64,000 bases of DNA from Acidimicrobiia bacterium (GCA_027494165.1 JAOSJM010000005.1:434001-498000); one strand, 5' to 3'. Positions 10,369 to 21,255 are shown, counted from the stretch's first letter. Translations and numbers: made by a program. Notes: generated by a model from the letters alone, not told the origin.

Positions 10369-11420
10369 CTAGCGCCGGGGCCGGCGTCCCCCGCGTCCCC
10401 CGACCGCCCGGCCAGGGCCGCGAGCCGGGCCACGAGCACGGACATCTGGGCGTCCTCGAGGGCCCCGCTGCCTCCCTTGAGGTCGCGGTCGGCCCGGGCC
10501 AGCAGCTCGTAGGCCCGCCGGATCCCCTCGGGGCCGAGGGCCCGGGCCTGCTCCATGGCCTTGCGGGCCGGGTAGGCCTTGACCTTCCCGCCGAGGGCCG
10601 ACATCGCGTCGGCCTCGGTGCGCACGGCCGGGTCGTCGACGCGCAGGAGCCGCCGGTAGTGCGAGTGGAGCAGGGCGAGCACCTGGAGCGGGTGCATCGG
10701 CCGGGGCTGGTCGGGCGCGGGGGACGTGAGAAGCCGGTGCACCACGTCGAGGGCACCCGGGACGTCGCCGGCGTCGATGGCGTTGGTGAGCTGGTACACG
10801 GGGACCGACCCCGCCTCGCCCAGGTAGGGCTCGACGTCGTCGGCGCCCAGCTTCGCCCCTGCGCCGTGGGCCGCGGCGAGGACCTCGACGAGCATGGGCA
10901 CCCGGCCCGCCTCCTCGCCCAGGTGGCCGACGACCAGCTTGCGGGCGTCGGCCCGGAGGGTCAGGCCGGCCGCCTCCAGCTCGCGGTCGAGGACGTCGGC
11001 GGTCCCCCCGGCCGAGCCCACCTCCTCCGCCGTCCCCTTGCAGGCCCTGGCGAGCTCGGCCGGGAGCGCGCCGGCGGTCACGAGGACCAGCACGGTCGTC
11101 GGGAGGGGGTCCGCGACGTAGCGGACGAGCGGCTCGACCTCGTCGACGAGGAGGTGGTTCGCGTCGTGCAGCACCACGATCCGCCGGCTCGTCATGAACG
11201 GGGGGCTCGACGCGGCCGCCACCGCGGCGGCCACGGCCTCGGTGCGGGCCTCGGCGTCGCCCTCGCCGCCCTCCCCCGCCGCGGCCCGCCCCGGCACCGT
11301 GCGCTCCTCGACCGCGAGCCCGCGGTCCTCGCCGGCGAGCAGGTCCTCGAGGAGCTCGCCGAGCACCTGGGCCCGGCGCACCGGGTCCCGCTCCTTCACG
11401 ACGTACACCGGTGGGGTCAT
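10369..11420 (-). CDS. holA: DNA polymerase III delta subunit (HolA); 3' end uncertain
   Basis: MTPPVYVVKERDPVRRAQVLGELLEDLL...RRIVVLHDANHLL...GDVPGALDVVHRLL...HPLQVLALLHSHYRRLLRVDDP. The frame runs on antisense through rpsT to 9930; a TAG in another frame at 10369-10371 is a plausible true stop. Confidence 0.75.
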
Positions 11421-12271
11421 CGCTCGGCCGCTCCTCCGGCAGCGACCTCGAGGAGCGCCTCGACGACCCGGCAGACGTCGACGGTCCCGGCGACGTCGTG
11501 GACCCGCACGATCCGGCACCCGTGGGCCACCCCGTAGGCGACCGCGGCCAGGGAGGCCTCGCGCCGGTCGCCGACGTCGAGTCCCAGCAGGTCGCCGAGG
11601 AACCGCTTGTTCGACGCCGAGAGCAGCAGGGCGTACCCGTGGGAGGCGAGGGCGTCGCTCTCCCGCAGCAGCACGGCGCTCTGGGCCGGGGTCTTCCCCA
11701 GGTCCAGCCCGGCGTCGAGGGCGATCTGCTCCCGGGCCAGGCCGGTCTCCTCGGCCGCCCGGGCCCGCTCGAGGAGGAAGCGGGCCACCTCACCGAGGAG
11801 GTCCTCGTAGCGCGGTTCGGGGTCGGGGACCCGGGGTCGGAGGCGGATGTGGGTGGCCACGACCGAGGCCCCGTGGCGGGCGGCCACGGCGAGGTAGTCG
11901 GGGTCGGCGAAGCCGCTGATGTCGTTGCCCAGCACCGCGCCGGCCGCGCAGGCGGCGTCGAGGACCGACGCCCGCCACGTGTCGGCCGAGACCGCCACGT
12001 CGAACCGGGAGCGCAGGGCCTCGATCGAGGGGACCACCCGGTCGAGCTCCTCGGCCTCGGTGACCTCGGGCCCCGGCCCGGCCTTCACGCCGCCGACGTC
12101 GAGCACGTCCGCGCCCTGGGCCACGAGCTGCTCGGCCCGGCGCAGGAGGTCGTCGAGCGCGAAGGTCGCGCCCCGGTCGTAGAAGGAGTCGGGGGTCCGG
12201 TTGAGGATCCCCATGACCAGGGTGCGGGCGCGCAGGTCGTGGACGCGGTCGCCGAGGCGGAAGGAGGGCAC
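11417..12271 (-). CDS. folP: Dihydropteroate synthase
   Basis: LVMGILNRTPDSFYDRGATFALDDLLRRAEQLVAQGADVLDVGGVKAGPG...ISGFADPDYLAVAARHGASVVATH. Confidence 0.92.
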   Translation of the reverse strand: MPSFRLGDRVHDLRARTLVMGILNRTPDSFYDRGATFALDDLLRRAEQLVAQGADVLDVGGVKAGPGPEVTEAEELDRVVPSIEALRSRFDVAVSADTWRASVLDAACAAGAVLGNDISGFADPDYLAVAARHGASVVATHIRLRPRVPDPEPRYEDLLGEVARFLLERARAAEETGLAREQIALDAGLDLGKTPAQSAVLLRESDALASHGYALLLSASNKRFLGDLLGLDVGDRREASLAAVAYGVAHGCRIVRVHDVAGTVDVCRVVEALLEVAAGGAAER

Positions 12272-12284
12272 TGGCCGAGCCTAT

Positions 12285-13880
12285 TCACCGGCGGGCCCGG
12301 CCGGCCCCGCCGGCCCCGATCGCGCCGGCGGATCCCGCCCTCCGGACGGCCGCGGCGAGGCATCCGGCGGCGACCAGGCCGAGCGCGCCCCGCCCGTCGA
12401 CCGAGCCCGGCACCCGGGCACCGAGCGCCGCCACCACCTCGACCGCGCGGGCCAGCATCGCCGTGGGGGTGGCCAGGGCGGCGGCGAGGCCCGGCCACCG
12501 GCCGCCGAGCACACCCCCGAAGAGGCCCGACACGAGCCCGCAGGCCGTCAACGGCGCCGCGAGGGGCGCGGCCGCGAGGTTGGCGGGCAGGGTGGCGATC
12601 GGCATCGCACCGAAGGCCGGGATCGCCACCGGGGCCACGCCGACCTGGGCGGCGGCGGTCACGGCCAGGCCCTCCCGCAGCCAGCCCGGCCCGGGGAGCC
12701 GCCGCCGCAGGGGCCCGGCCAGCAGCAGGATCCCCGCGGTGGCGGCGCACGAGAGGGCGAAGCCGACCGAGTGGGCCAGGAACGGGTCGACGAGGAGGAG
12801 CGCGGTGGCGGCCAGGGCCAGCACCCGCAACCCGGCGGTGGGCCGCCCCAGGTGCAGCGCGACCATCGACCCCGCGGCCATGGCCACGGCCCGCAGCACC
12901 GACGGCTCCCAACGGGTCATGGCCCCGAAGAGCACCAGCACCGCCAGCCCGCCCCCGACCCGGCCCCGCAGCCCGAGGCGCCCCAGCACCGGACCCGCCA
13001 GGGCGAGCACGAAGGCGACGTTCGAGCCCGACACGGCCAACAGGTGGGTGAGGCCCGAGGCTCGGAAGTCGTCGACGACCTCCTCGGGCACGTCACGGGT
13101 GTCGCCGAGGAGGAAGCCGGCCACGAGGGCCTGCTCGGACGGTCCCAGCACCTCGCCGCCGCGCAGCACGAGGTGCCGGAGCCCGTTGGCGGCCCGGGAC
13201 AGGGGGGTGTCGGGTCCGGCGACACCGGTGAGGTCCACGACGTCGAGTCGGGCGACGGCGTGCCGCCAGCGGAGGTGGCGGTCGCGGCCGGCCAGGGGCG
13301 CCAGCCATCCCGCCAGCTCCACCCGGTCGCCGGCCTCGAGGAGCCGGAGGCGAGCCCCCGGGTCGCCGGAGGTCGTGACGAGCACTGTGCGACCGCCCGC
13401 CGGCTGCCACGTGCCGTCGCCGGGCCGGGCCCACGACCGGAGCCGCACGAGCACCCGGGTGCCACCGAAGCGCCTCGCGCCGGACCGCGGGTCCTCCACG
13501 AGCGATCCGCGGACCACGACGTCGTCGCGACGGTCGATCGCGACGGCCAGGGGAGAGCGGGTGAGCCCGTCGAGCGCCCGTTGCGTGGCCGCGGTCGCGA
13601 GGAGCGCCCCGCCGAGCAGGAGGGCCGTCGCCGCCACCGCCCCGGCCCGGCGGGCCACCCCGGCGAGGGTCAGGACCAGTCCGGAGGCGAGCAGGAGGAG
13701 CCCCGACGAGGGACCGAGCCACTCCCCCAGGCGGGTTCCGGCGACGACGGCCCCGAGGACGCCCAGCGGCCCGGCCGCCCGGCGGAGCTCGACCAGGGGC
13801 CCCTCCGCCCCGCGAGCCGGCCGGGTCCTCGGCGAGGGCGCCGGGGAGCGGGTCCCCGTGGGGCCCTCGTCCGGGGACAC
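12285..13880 (-). CDS. comEC: ComEC/Rec2-type DNA uptake channel protein
   Basis: VAGFLLGDTRDVPEEVVDDFRASGLTHLLAVSGSNVAFVLALAGPVLGRLGL; hydrophobic competence-family region; adjacent to comEA. Confidence 0.88.
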   Translation of the reverse strand: MSPDEGPTGTRSPAPSPRTRPARGAEGPLVELRRAAGPLGVLGAVVAGTRLGEWLGPSSGLLLLASGLVLTLAGVARRAGAVAATALLLGGALLATAATQRALDGLTRSPLAVAIDRRDDVVVRGSLVEDPRSGARRFGGTRVLVRLRSWARPGDGTWQPAGGRTVLVTTSGDPGARLRLLEAGDRVELAGWLAPLAGRDRHLRWRHAVARLDVVDLTGVAGPDTPLSRAANGLRHLVLRGGEVLGPSEQALVAGFLLGDTRDVPEEVVDDFRASGLTHLLAVSGSNVAFVLALAGPVLGRLGLRGRVGGGLAVLVLFGAMTRWEPSVLRAVAMAAGSMVALHLGRPTAGLRVLALAATALLLVDPFLAHSVGFALSCAATAGILLLAGPLRRRLPGPGWLREGLAVTAAAQVGVAPVAIPAFGAMPIATLPANLAAAPLAAPLTACGLVSGLFGGVLGGRWPGLAAALATPTAMLARAVEVVAALGARVPGSVDGRGALGLVAAGCLAAAVRRAGSAGAIGAGGAGRARR

Positions 13881-13881
13881 G

Positions 13882-14681
13882 TCAGACCGTGACCAGCCCG
13901 CGGAGGTCGGCGAAGCGCTGCTCCCCGATGCCCCGGACGTCGCGGAGCTCGTTCACGGAGCGGAACCCGCCCCGCTTCTCGCGCTCGTCGAGGATGGCCC
14001 GGGCCAGGGTCGGCCCGATCCCCGGGAGCGACTCGAGCTCCTCCTGCGTCGCGGTGTTGAGGTCGACCGGGACCCTCTCGGCGGCCGGCGCCGCACCGGC
14101 GGCCGGCGGGACGGGGTCGGCGGGCGTGGGGGATCCCCCACCTTCGCCACGAGCACCCGTTGCCCGTCGGCGAGCGGCGCGGCGAGGTTGAGGCGGTCGA
14201 GGTCGGCCTCGGGGAGGCCACCGCCCACCGCCTCGACCGCGTCGATCACCCGCGACCCCGCGGGCAGCTCCACGACGCCGGGCCGGAGCACCGCCCCCGC
14301 CACGTGGACCACGAGGACGGCCGGCCCGGCGGTGGCGGCCGTGGTCGAGGACGCGACCGTCGGGTCCGCCGCCACGTCCGGCGCGGCACCGGACGCCGGG
14401 ACCCCGGGCGGCGGGCCCTCGGGGACGGCGGCGGACGGGGAGCCGAGGCCGGTCCGGTACCACACGACCCCGGCGACCGCCGCCACCAGGATCAGGGCGG
14501 CGACGCCCAGGCGCGGATCGGCCCGCCAGGAGCGGAGGCGGTCGGCCACGCCGGCCGCCAGGGTGGGGCGGGGCGGGGTCCGGCCCCAGAACAGCTCGGC
14601 GACGGAGGGTTCGCCGGCGCGATCGGCGACGGGGGGCGGGGACGGCTCGGACACGGCGACCTCCGACGGGCGCGCGGGCAC
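13882..14681 (-). CDS. comEA: ComEA family SLBB/helix-hairpin-helix DNA-binding protein (frame interrupted near 14128-14139)
   Basis: VLVVHVAGAVLRPGVVELPAGSRVIDAVEAVGG...(shift)...VDLNTATQEELESLPGIGPTLARAILDEREKRGGFRSVNELRDVRGIGEQRFADL. Confidence 0.88.
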
Positions 14682-14774
14682 ACCGGGGAAGCGCCGTGGG
14701 AAGCGGGCCGGGACGGCCGGGCGCAGGGTACCAGCGGCGGCCGGTCCGGGCCAGGGTCGCCGGCGAGGCGCCCG

Positions 14775-15119
14775 TCACCTCCGGGCCACGCGCCGGGCCT
14801 CGACCTCGGAGGGGATGGCCAGGTAGGCCTCCCGGTGGCCGAGGCCCCGGACCCGGGATCGGAGGTAGGCGCCGACGTAGCCGATCAGGAACCGGGCGGC
14901 CCCGTGCTCGCGCCACTGCCGGACGTGGACGAGCTCGTGGGCGAGCAGCCCACGGTCGCGCTCGTGGCCGCGCCGCACGAGCACCCACCGGCCCAGGGTC
15001 ATGCCGCGGACCCCCGGGGTGAGCACGGGCACGACCACGATCCGGGCCCGCTCGCGGTCCACGGCCGGGACGTGGCGGTGGCGGGCCTGCTCGGCCGGGC
15101 TCAGGCGGTAGACGTCCAC
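14775..15119 (-). CDS. Small HExxH-motif protein (DUF4157-like putative metallopeptidase)
   Basis: RRGHERDRGLLAHELVHVRQWREHGAARFLIGYVGAYL; HELVH motif. Confidence 0.6.
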   Translation of the reverse strand: MDVYRLSPAEQARHRHVPAVDRERARIVVVPVLTPGVRGMTLGRWVLVRRGHERDRGLLAHELVHVRQWREHGAARFLIGYVGAYLRSRVRGLGHREAYLAIPSEVEARRVARR

Positions 15120-15173
15120 GGCGGACCGAGCCTGCCACGGGCGGGGCGCGGGGTCACCCCGGTCCCGGCGCCG

Positions 15174-18155
15174 TCAGCCGGTCACGAAGTTCACGAGCCG
15201 GCCCGGGACGACCACGACCTTCCGGACGGTCCGGCCCCGGAGGTGGCCGGCCACGTTCGCGTCGGCCCGGGCCAGGGCGTCGACCGTCGCCTCGTCGGCG
15301 CCCGCCGGGACACGGATGCGGCCCCGCACCTTCCCGTCCACCTGGACCGGGATCTCCACCTCGTCCTCCACGAGCAGCGCGGGGTCGGCGACCGGGAAGG
15401 GCTCGAAGGCGACGGAGTGGCGGTGCCCCAGACGCTCCCACAGCTCCTCGGCCACGTGAGGGGCGAGCGGGGCCACCATGAGCACGAGGGCCGTCACGAC
15501 CTCCTCGGGCGCCCCGCCCTGCTCGGCGACCACGCCGGTGAGGTGGTTGTTGAGCTCGAAGAGCCGGGCGATGGCGGTGTTGAACTGCAGGTCGGCCATG
15601 TCGGCCCGCACGGCGTCGACCGTGCGGTGCAGGAGCCGCCGGGTCGCGTCGTCGGCGGGGTCGGGCGACACCCGCAGGACGCCCGTGTCCTCGTCGACGA
15701 CGTTCCGCCAGAGCCGGGCCAGGAAGCGGTGCACGCCCACGATGTCGGTCGTGCTCCAGGGCCGGTCGACGTCGAGGGGACCCATGAACATCTCGTAGAG
15801 CCGGAGGGTGTCCGCCCCGTACTCGGCGTAGATGTCGTCGGGGGTCACGGCGTTCTTCAGGCTCTTGCCCATCTTCCCGTGCTCCCGGGTCACGGGCCGG
15901 CCCTCGAAGAGGTGGCCGCCGTCGGCCTCCACGACCTTCGACGCGTCGACGTAGGTCCCGCGCTCGTCCGTGAACGCGGCCGCCAGGATGTAGCCCTGGT
16001 TGAACAGCCGCTGGAACGGCTCGGGCGTGGAGACGTGCCCGAGGTCGAAGAGGACCTTGTGCCAGAAGCGGGCGTACAGCAGGTGGAGCACCGCGTGCTC
16101 CACGCCGCCCACGTACAGGTCGACGCCCCCGGCGGCCGGCGTGCCGTCGGCCCGGGTCCCCCGCATCCAGTAGCGCTCGACGTCGGGGTCGACCAGGGCC
16201 TCGTCGTTCTCGGGGTCGAGATAGCGCAGGTAGTACCAGCAGGACCCGGCCCACTGGGGCATCGTGTTGAGCTCCCGCCGGTAGGTCCCGGGGCCCCCGC
16301 CGCGGCCCGCCCAGGCCGGACCCGGCAGGTCGAGCTCGACCGTCACCCAGTCGCCGGCCCGGGCCAGGGGCGGTTCGGGGAGGGCGTCGGAGTCGTCCTC
16401 GACGATGCGAGGCTCGAAGTCGGTGATCTCGGGGAGCTCGACGGGCAGCGCGTCCTCCGGCAGGGCGACCGGGAGTCCGGCGTCGTCGTAGACGATCGGG
16501 AAGGGCTCGCCCCAGTAGCGCTGGCGGCTGAAGAGCCAGTCCCGCAGCTTGTAGGTGACGGTGGGCCGGCCGAGGCCCTGGGACTCGAGCCACCGACCGA
16601 TGACCGTCTTGGCCTCGGCGGTCGGGAGCCCGTCGAGCGAGACGTCGTCGTTCTCGGAGTGCATCGCGATGCCCTCGCCCTCGAAGGCCTCGGGCCACTC
16701 GTCGGCGGGGGTGTTGCCGTGGAGCCCCCGGTCGGCGAGCCAGGCGTCGGGCGGGCGCACGACGCCGACGATCGGGAGGTCCAGCTCCCGGGCGAACTCG
16801 AAGTCGCGCTGGTCGTGGGCGGGGACGGCCATGATGGCCCCGGTCCCGTACCCCATGAGCACGTAGTCGGCGACGAAGATCGGCACGGACTCGCCGTTCG
16901 TCGGGTTGACCGCGAAGGCGCCCGTGAAGACCCCGGTCTTCTCGTGCCCCTCGGCCTGGCGCTCCAGGTCGGTCTTGGCGGTGGCGAAGCGCCGGTAGGC
17001 GGCCACCGCCTCGACGGGCGAGACGTCGGTACCGAAGACCCCACGCCAGGCGGCGGGCGTCTCGGCCCAGGCCTCGCCGGCCGCGCCCCCCGGCCACTCG
17101 TTGGCCACGATCGTGTCGACGAGCGGGTGCTCGGGGGCGAGCACCACGTACGTCGCGCCGAAGAGGGTGTCGGGCCGGGTCGTGAACACGGTGATCGCGA
17201 CGCCCTCGTGCCCCTCGACGGGGAAGACGGCCTCGGCCCCCACGCTGCGCCCGATCCAGTTGCGCTGCATCTGCTTGACGGAGTCGGACCAGTCCAGGAG
17301 GTCCAGGTCGGCGAGGAGCCGCTCGGCGTAGGCCGTGATCCGCATCTTCCACTGCCGCAGCGGCCGCTTGTAGACGGGGTGGTTGCCCCGCTCGCTGCGC
17401 CCCTCGTTGGTGACCTCCTCGTTGGCCAGCACGGTCCCGAGCGCAGGGCACCAGTTCACCGGGGCCTCGTCGAGGTAGGCCAGGCGGTAGGAGTCGACCA
17501 CCCTGCGGCGGGTGAGGTCGTCGAGCTCGGCCCACTCGAGCCCGTGCGGGTTCTCCTCGCTCACCGGGGCCCGCCGGCCCGCCTCGAGGTCGGCGACCAG
17601 CTCGGCCACCGGACGGGCCCGGTCCTGCTCCGCGTCGTACCAGGCGTCGAAGATCCGGAGGAAGATCCACTGGGTCCACCGGTAGTAGGCGACGTCCGTG
17701 GTGGCCACGCCCCGCCGGGGGTCGTGGCCCAGGCCGAGGGCTCGCAGCTGGCGGGCCATGGTGGCGATGTTCGCCTCGGTGGTGACCCTGGGGTGCTGGC
17801 CGGTCTGGACGGCGAACTGCTCGGCGGGCAGGCCGAAGGCGTCGTAGCCCATGGCGTGCAGCACGTTGTACCCGTTCATGCGCTGGAAGCGGGCGTACAC
17901 GTCGGTGCCGATGTACCCGAGGGGGTGGCCGACGTGGAGCCCGGCCCCGCTGGGGTACGGGAACATGTCGAGCACGTAGAGCTTGGCCCGGCCGGCCACG
18001 CGGTCGAAGCCCTCGCTCAGCGGGCCCACGGGGTTGGGCGTCCAGAAGGTGCGCTCCCGCTCCCAGCGGTCCTGCCACTTGGCCTCGATCTCGTTGGCCA
18101 GGGTCGCGCTGTAGCGGAACGGGGGCGTGTCGGGTCGGGCGCTCGCGTCGGTCAT
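15174..18155 (-). CDS. leuS: Leucyl-tRNA synthetase
   Basis: [37 protein letters not shown]...[31 protein letters not shown]...[15 protein letters not shown]. Confidence 0.97.
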   Translation of the reverse strand: MTDASARPDTPPFRYSATLANEIEAKWQDRWERERTFWTPNPVGPLSEGFDRVAGRAKLYVLDMFPYPSGAGLHVGHPLGYIGTDVYARFQRMNGYNVLHAMGYDAFGLPAEQFAVQTGQHPRVTTEANIATMARQLRALGLGHDPRRGVATTDVAYYRWTQWIFLRIFDAWYDAEQDRARPVAELVADLEAGRRAPVSEENPHGLEWAELDDLTRRRVVDSYRLAYLDEAPVNWCPALGTVLANEEVTNEGRSERGNHPVYKRPLRQWKMRITAYAERLLADLDLLDWSDSVKQMQRNWIGRSVGAEAVFPVEGHEGVAITVFTTRPDTLFGATYVVLAPEHPLVDTIVANEWPGGAAGEAWAETPAAWRGVFGTDVSPVEAVAAYRRFATAKTDLERQAEGHEKTGVFTGAFAVNPTNGESVPIFVADYVLMGYGTGAIMAVPAHDQRDFEFARELDLPIVGVVRPPDAWLADRGLHGNTPADEWPEAFEGEGIAMHSENDDVSLDGLPTAEAKTVIGRWLESQGLGRPTVTYKLRDWLFSRQRYWGEPFPIVYDDAGLPVALPEDALPVELPEITDFEPRIVEDDSDALPEPPLARAGDWVTVELDLPGPAWAGRGGGPGTYRRELNTMPQWAGSCWYYLRYLDPENDEALVDPDVERYWMRGTRADGTPAAGGVDLYVGGVEHAVLHLLYARFWHKVLFDLGHVSTPEPFQRLFNQGYILAAAFTDERGTYVDASKVVEADGGHLFEGRPVTREHGKMGKSLKNAVTPDDIYAEYGADTLRLYEMFMGPLDVDRPWSTTDIVGVHRFLARLWRNVVDEDTGVLRVSPDPADDATRRLLHRTVDAVRADMADLQFNTAIARLFELNNHLTGVVAEQGGAPEEVVTALVLMVAPLAPHVAEELWERLGHRHSVAFEPFPVADPALLVEDEVEIPVQVDGKVRGRIRVPAGADEATVDALARADANVAGHLRGRTVRKVVVVPGRLVNFVTG

Positions 18156-18220
18156 CGGGGTCGAAGCGTACCGGCCGGGGCCTGCCCCTCCCGAGGTGGT
18201 CGCACCCTCCCGGTACGATC

Positions 18221-18234
18221 CGAACATGTGTTCG
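18221..18234. promoter_or_regulatory. Candidate LexA/SOS (Cheo-type) box
   Basis: CGAACATGTGTTCG fits CGAAC-N4-GTTCG; lies within the 16-bp CCGAACA-TG-TGTTCGG palindrome between leuS (-) and tRNA-Ala (+). Confidence 0.55.
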
Positions 18235-18285
18235 GTCTGCGATCACTTCGATCGGCGCTTCGGGACTGGTATGTTGGGCGACTCC

Positions 18286-18817
<532 letters not shown>

Positions 18818-18834
<17 letters not shown>

Positions 18835-19261
18835 CCTCGCGGCCTTCGTCGCCGGTCTCGTCGCCGGGGAGGGGACGTTCACGGTGACACAGGACCCCCC
18901 GAAGTTCGGCTTCGCGGTGGCGCTGGGCGCATCGGACGGCCGGACGTTGCGGATCCTGTGGGAGCTCTTCGAGGCGGGGACGATCCACTCGTCCCCCCGA
19001 CGGGCGGCCCACCACGACGACGTGGTCTGCTTCCAGGTGCGGAGGCTGCGCGACCTCGTGGAGGTGGTGGTCCCGTTCATGGACGAGCACCTGCCGCCGT
19101 CCCACAAGCGCCGGCAGTACCTCGCCTGGCGGGAGCGCCTCCTGGACCACTGGGAGCACCGGGCCCGCCGGCGCCGGCCGTGCACGGTCGACGGCTGCGA
19201 CGCGCCCCGCCGCGCCCACGGCCTCTGCCGCCGCCACCTGTACCGGCGCCACGGCGTCTGA
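18818..19261 (+). CDS. LAGLIDADG-type homing endonuclease-like protein B with C-terminal CCCH zinc finger
   Basis: VRPATDLAAFVAGLVAGEGTFTVTQDPPKFGFAVALGASDGRTLRILWELFEAGTIHSS...LPPSHKRRQYLAWRERLLDHWE...CTVDGCDAPRRAHGLCRRHLYRRHGV; overlaps the end of protein A by 17 nt. Confidence 0.82.
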
Positions 19262-19353
19262 CCGGGCCACCGCCTCCCACCGGTCCCCTCGCGGCGGGTC
19301 GCGTCGCGAACGGTGGCGGCGGCGAACCCGGCGTTCGCTACCCTCGACTCCGC

Positions 19354-19968
19354 ATGATCGGCGTCATCGACTACCGGGCCGGCAACGCGCCGAGCGTGAT
19401 CTACGCCCTCGAGCGCCTCGGCCTCCCCTGCCGGCTCGTGGCCACCCCCGAGGAGGTCCGGACCTCCGAGCGGCTCGTCCTGCCCGGGGTGGGCGCGGCC
19501 CGGGCCACCCTCGAGTCGGTCGAGGACTCCGGGCTCGGCCACGCGCTGTCGGGACGGGTCGTCGACGACGGCGTGCCCTTCCTGGGCATCTGCATCGGCC
19601 TCCAGGTCCTCTTCGAGCACAGCGAGGAGGACGACACCGACTGCCTGGGCTGGCTGCGGGGCCGGGTCCACCGGTTCCCCGACACCGGGCGCGTACCCCA
19701 GATCGGCTGGAACGAGGTGGTCCTCCGGCGCGACCACCCGCTCACCACCGGTCTCCCGGACGGAGGGCACTTCTACTTCGTGAACTCCTACTACGCCTCG
19801 CCCGCGGACCCCGCCGACGTGCTCGGCACCACCCAGTACGGGGTCGACTTCTGCTCGGTGGTCGCCCACGGGAACATCGCCGCGACCCAGTTCCACGCCG
19901 AGAAGAGCGGACCCCTCGGGCTCCGGATCCTTGCCAACTTCGCGAGCTGGGACGGGACCTCGTGCTGA
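19354..19968 (+). CDS. HisH-like glutamine amidotransferase
   Basis: MIGVIDYRAGNAPSVIYALERLG...RLVLPGVGAARATLE...FLGICIGLQVLFEHSEE...AATQFHAEKSGPLGLRIL; Cys/His/Glu triad retained. Confidence 0.88.
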   Translation: MIGVIDYRAGNAPSVIYALERLGLPCRLVATPEEVRTSERLVLPGVGAARATLESVEDSGLGHALSGRVVDDGVPFLGICIGLQVLFEHSEEDDTDCLGWLRGRVHRFPDTGRVPQIGWNEVVLRRDHPLTTGLPDGGHFYFVNSYYASPADPADVLGTTQYGVDFCSVVAHGNIAATQFHAEKSGPLGLRILANFASWDGTSC

Positions 19969-20762
19969 CCAAGCGCCTCGTCGCCTGCTTCGACGTCGTC
20001 GAGGGCCGGGTCACCAAGGCCCAGCAGTTCCAGGACAACATCGACGTCGCCCCGGCCGAGGACCTCGCGACGCGCCTGTACGAGGACCAGATCGACGAGA
20101 TCGTCTTCTACGACATCACGGCCAGCGCGCAGAAGCGACCCATCGACCTCGACACGGTGCGGGCGGTGGCCCGCCACGTGTTCGTCCCCTTCACCGTGGG
20201 CGGGGGGATCCGCTCCGTCGAGGACATGTTCGCGGTGCTCAAGGCCGGGGCCGAGAAGATCAGCGTCGACTCCATGGCGGTCCGGAACCCCGGGATCATC
20301 CGGGAGGGCGCCCGGGCGTTCGGCCGGCAGTGCGTCGTGCTGAGCACCCAGGTGAAGCGGGTCGGCTCCCGTCCCGGCCTGCCGAGCGGCTACGAGGTCT
20401 TCGTCGACGGCGCCCGCCTCGCCACCGGCCTCGACGCGCTCGACTGGGTGCGCCGGGGCGAGGAGCTGGGCGCCGGGGAGATCGTCGTCAACAGCATCGA
20501 CCGGGACGGCACCCACTCCGGCTACGACGTGGAGATCACACGGGCCGTCGCCGACGCGGTGAACGTCCCGGTCATCGCCTCGGGCGGGGCGGGCACCGTC
20601 GACCACGTGGCCGAGGGGCTGACCGACGGCGAGGCCCAGGCGGCCATCATCAGCTCGATGCTCTACTCGCCGCGCCTCGAGCGGAACTTCGGCGTACGGG
20701 AGCTCAAGGAGCAGCTCCTCGCCCGGGGGGTGCCGATGCGTCCCTGGGTCGAGCTCGACTGA
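19962..20762 (+). CDS. HisF-like (beta/alpha)8 barrel protein, divergent active site
   Basis: VLTKRLVACFDVVEGRVTKAQQF...IVFYDITASAQKR...VPFTVGGGIRSVEDMF...NSIDRDGTHSGYDVEI...VIASGGAGTVDHVAE. Confidence 0.88.
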   Translation: MLTKRLVACFDVVEGRVTKAQQFQDNIDVAPAEDLATRLYEDQIDEIVFYDITASAQKRPIDLDTVRAVARHVFVPFTVGGGIRSVEDMFAVLKAGAEKISVDSMAVRNPGIIREGARAFGRQCVVLSTQVKRVGSRPGLPSGYEVFVDGARLATGLDALDWVRRGEELGAGEIVVNSIDRDGTHSGYDVEITRAVADAVNVPVIASGGAGTVDHVAEGLTDGEAQAAIISSMLYSPRLERNFGVRELKEQLLARGVPMRPWVELD

Positions 20763-20810
20763 GCCGTCGACGGGGCCGGACCTCGGGTGAGGCCGGGCGC
20801 CACCCCCGGT

Positions 20811-21173
20811 TCAGGGCACGGTGGTGGGGACCGCCGACTCCCAGTCGAGACGGGGCGCGTCCGCCCACAGGCGATCGAGGGCGTAGTGCTCGCGGGTCTC
20901 CTCCAGGAAGACGTGCACGACGAACGGCCCGTAGTCGAGCAGCACCCAGGAGGCGTCGGTCAGGCCCTCGACCCCGATCGGCTTGAGCCCCGTCCGCTCC
21001 TTGAGGGCCTTCTCGACCTCCTCGACGACCGTCCGCACCTGGCGGACGTTGCGCCCGCTCGTGATGACGAACAGGTCCGTGATCCCGAGGATCTCGCCGA
21101 CGTCGAGGACGATCGTGTCCTCGGCGAGCTTCGCCGCCGCGGCGGCCGCGGCGATCGAGGCGTGACGGAGCAC
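20811..21173 (-). CDS. rsfS: Ribosomal silencing factor RsfS
   Basis: LAEDTIVLDVGEILGITDLFVITSGRNVRQVRTVVEEVEKALKERTGLKPIGVEGLTDASWVLLDYGPFVVHVFLEETREHYALDRLW. Confidence 0.94.
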   Translation of the reverse strand: MLRHASIAAAAAAAKLAEDTIVLDVGEILGITDLFVITSGRNVRQVRTVVEEVEKALKERTGLKPIGVEGLTDASWVLLDYGPFVVHVFLEETREHYALDRLWADAPRLDWESAVPTTVP

Positions 21174-21255
21174 CGGGCCCTGGTCGTCGTCGGGGGGGAC
21201 GAGGCTCTCGGGCCGGGGTGCGGTGGATGGCTGCGTGGTGTCCGTACGGGCCTCC

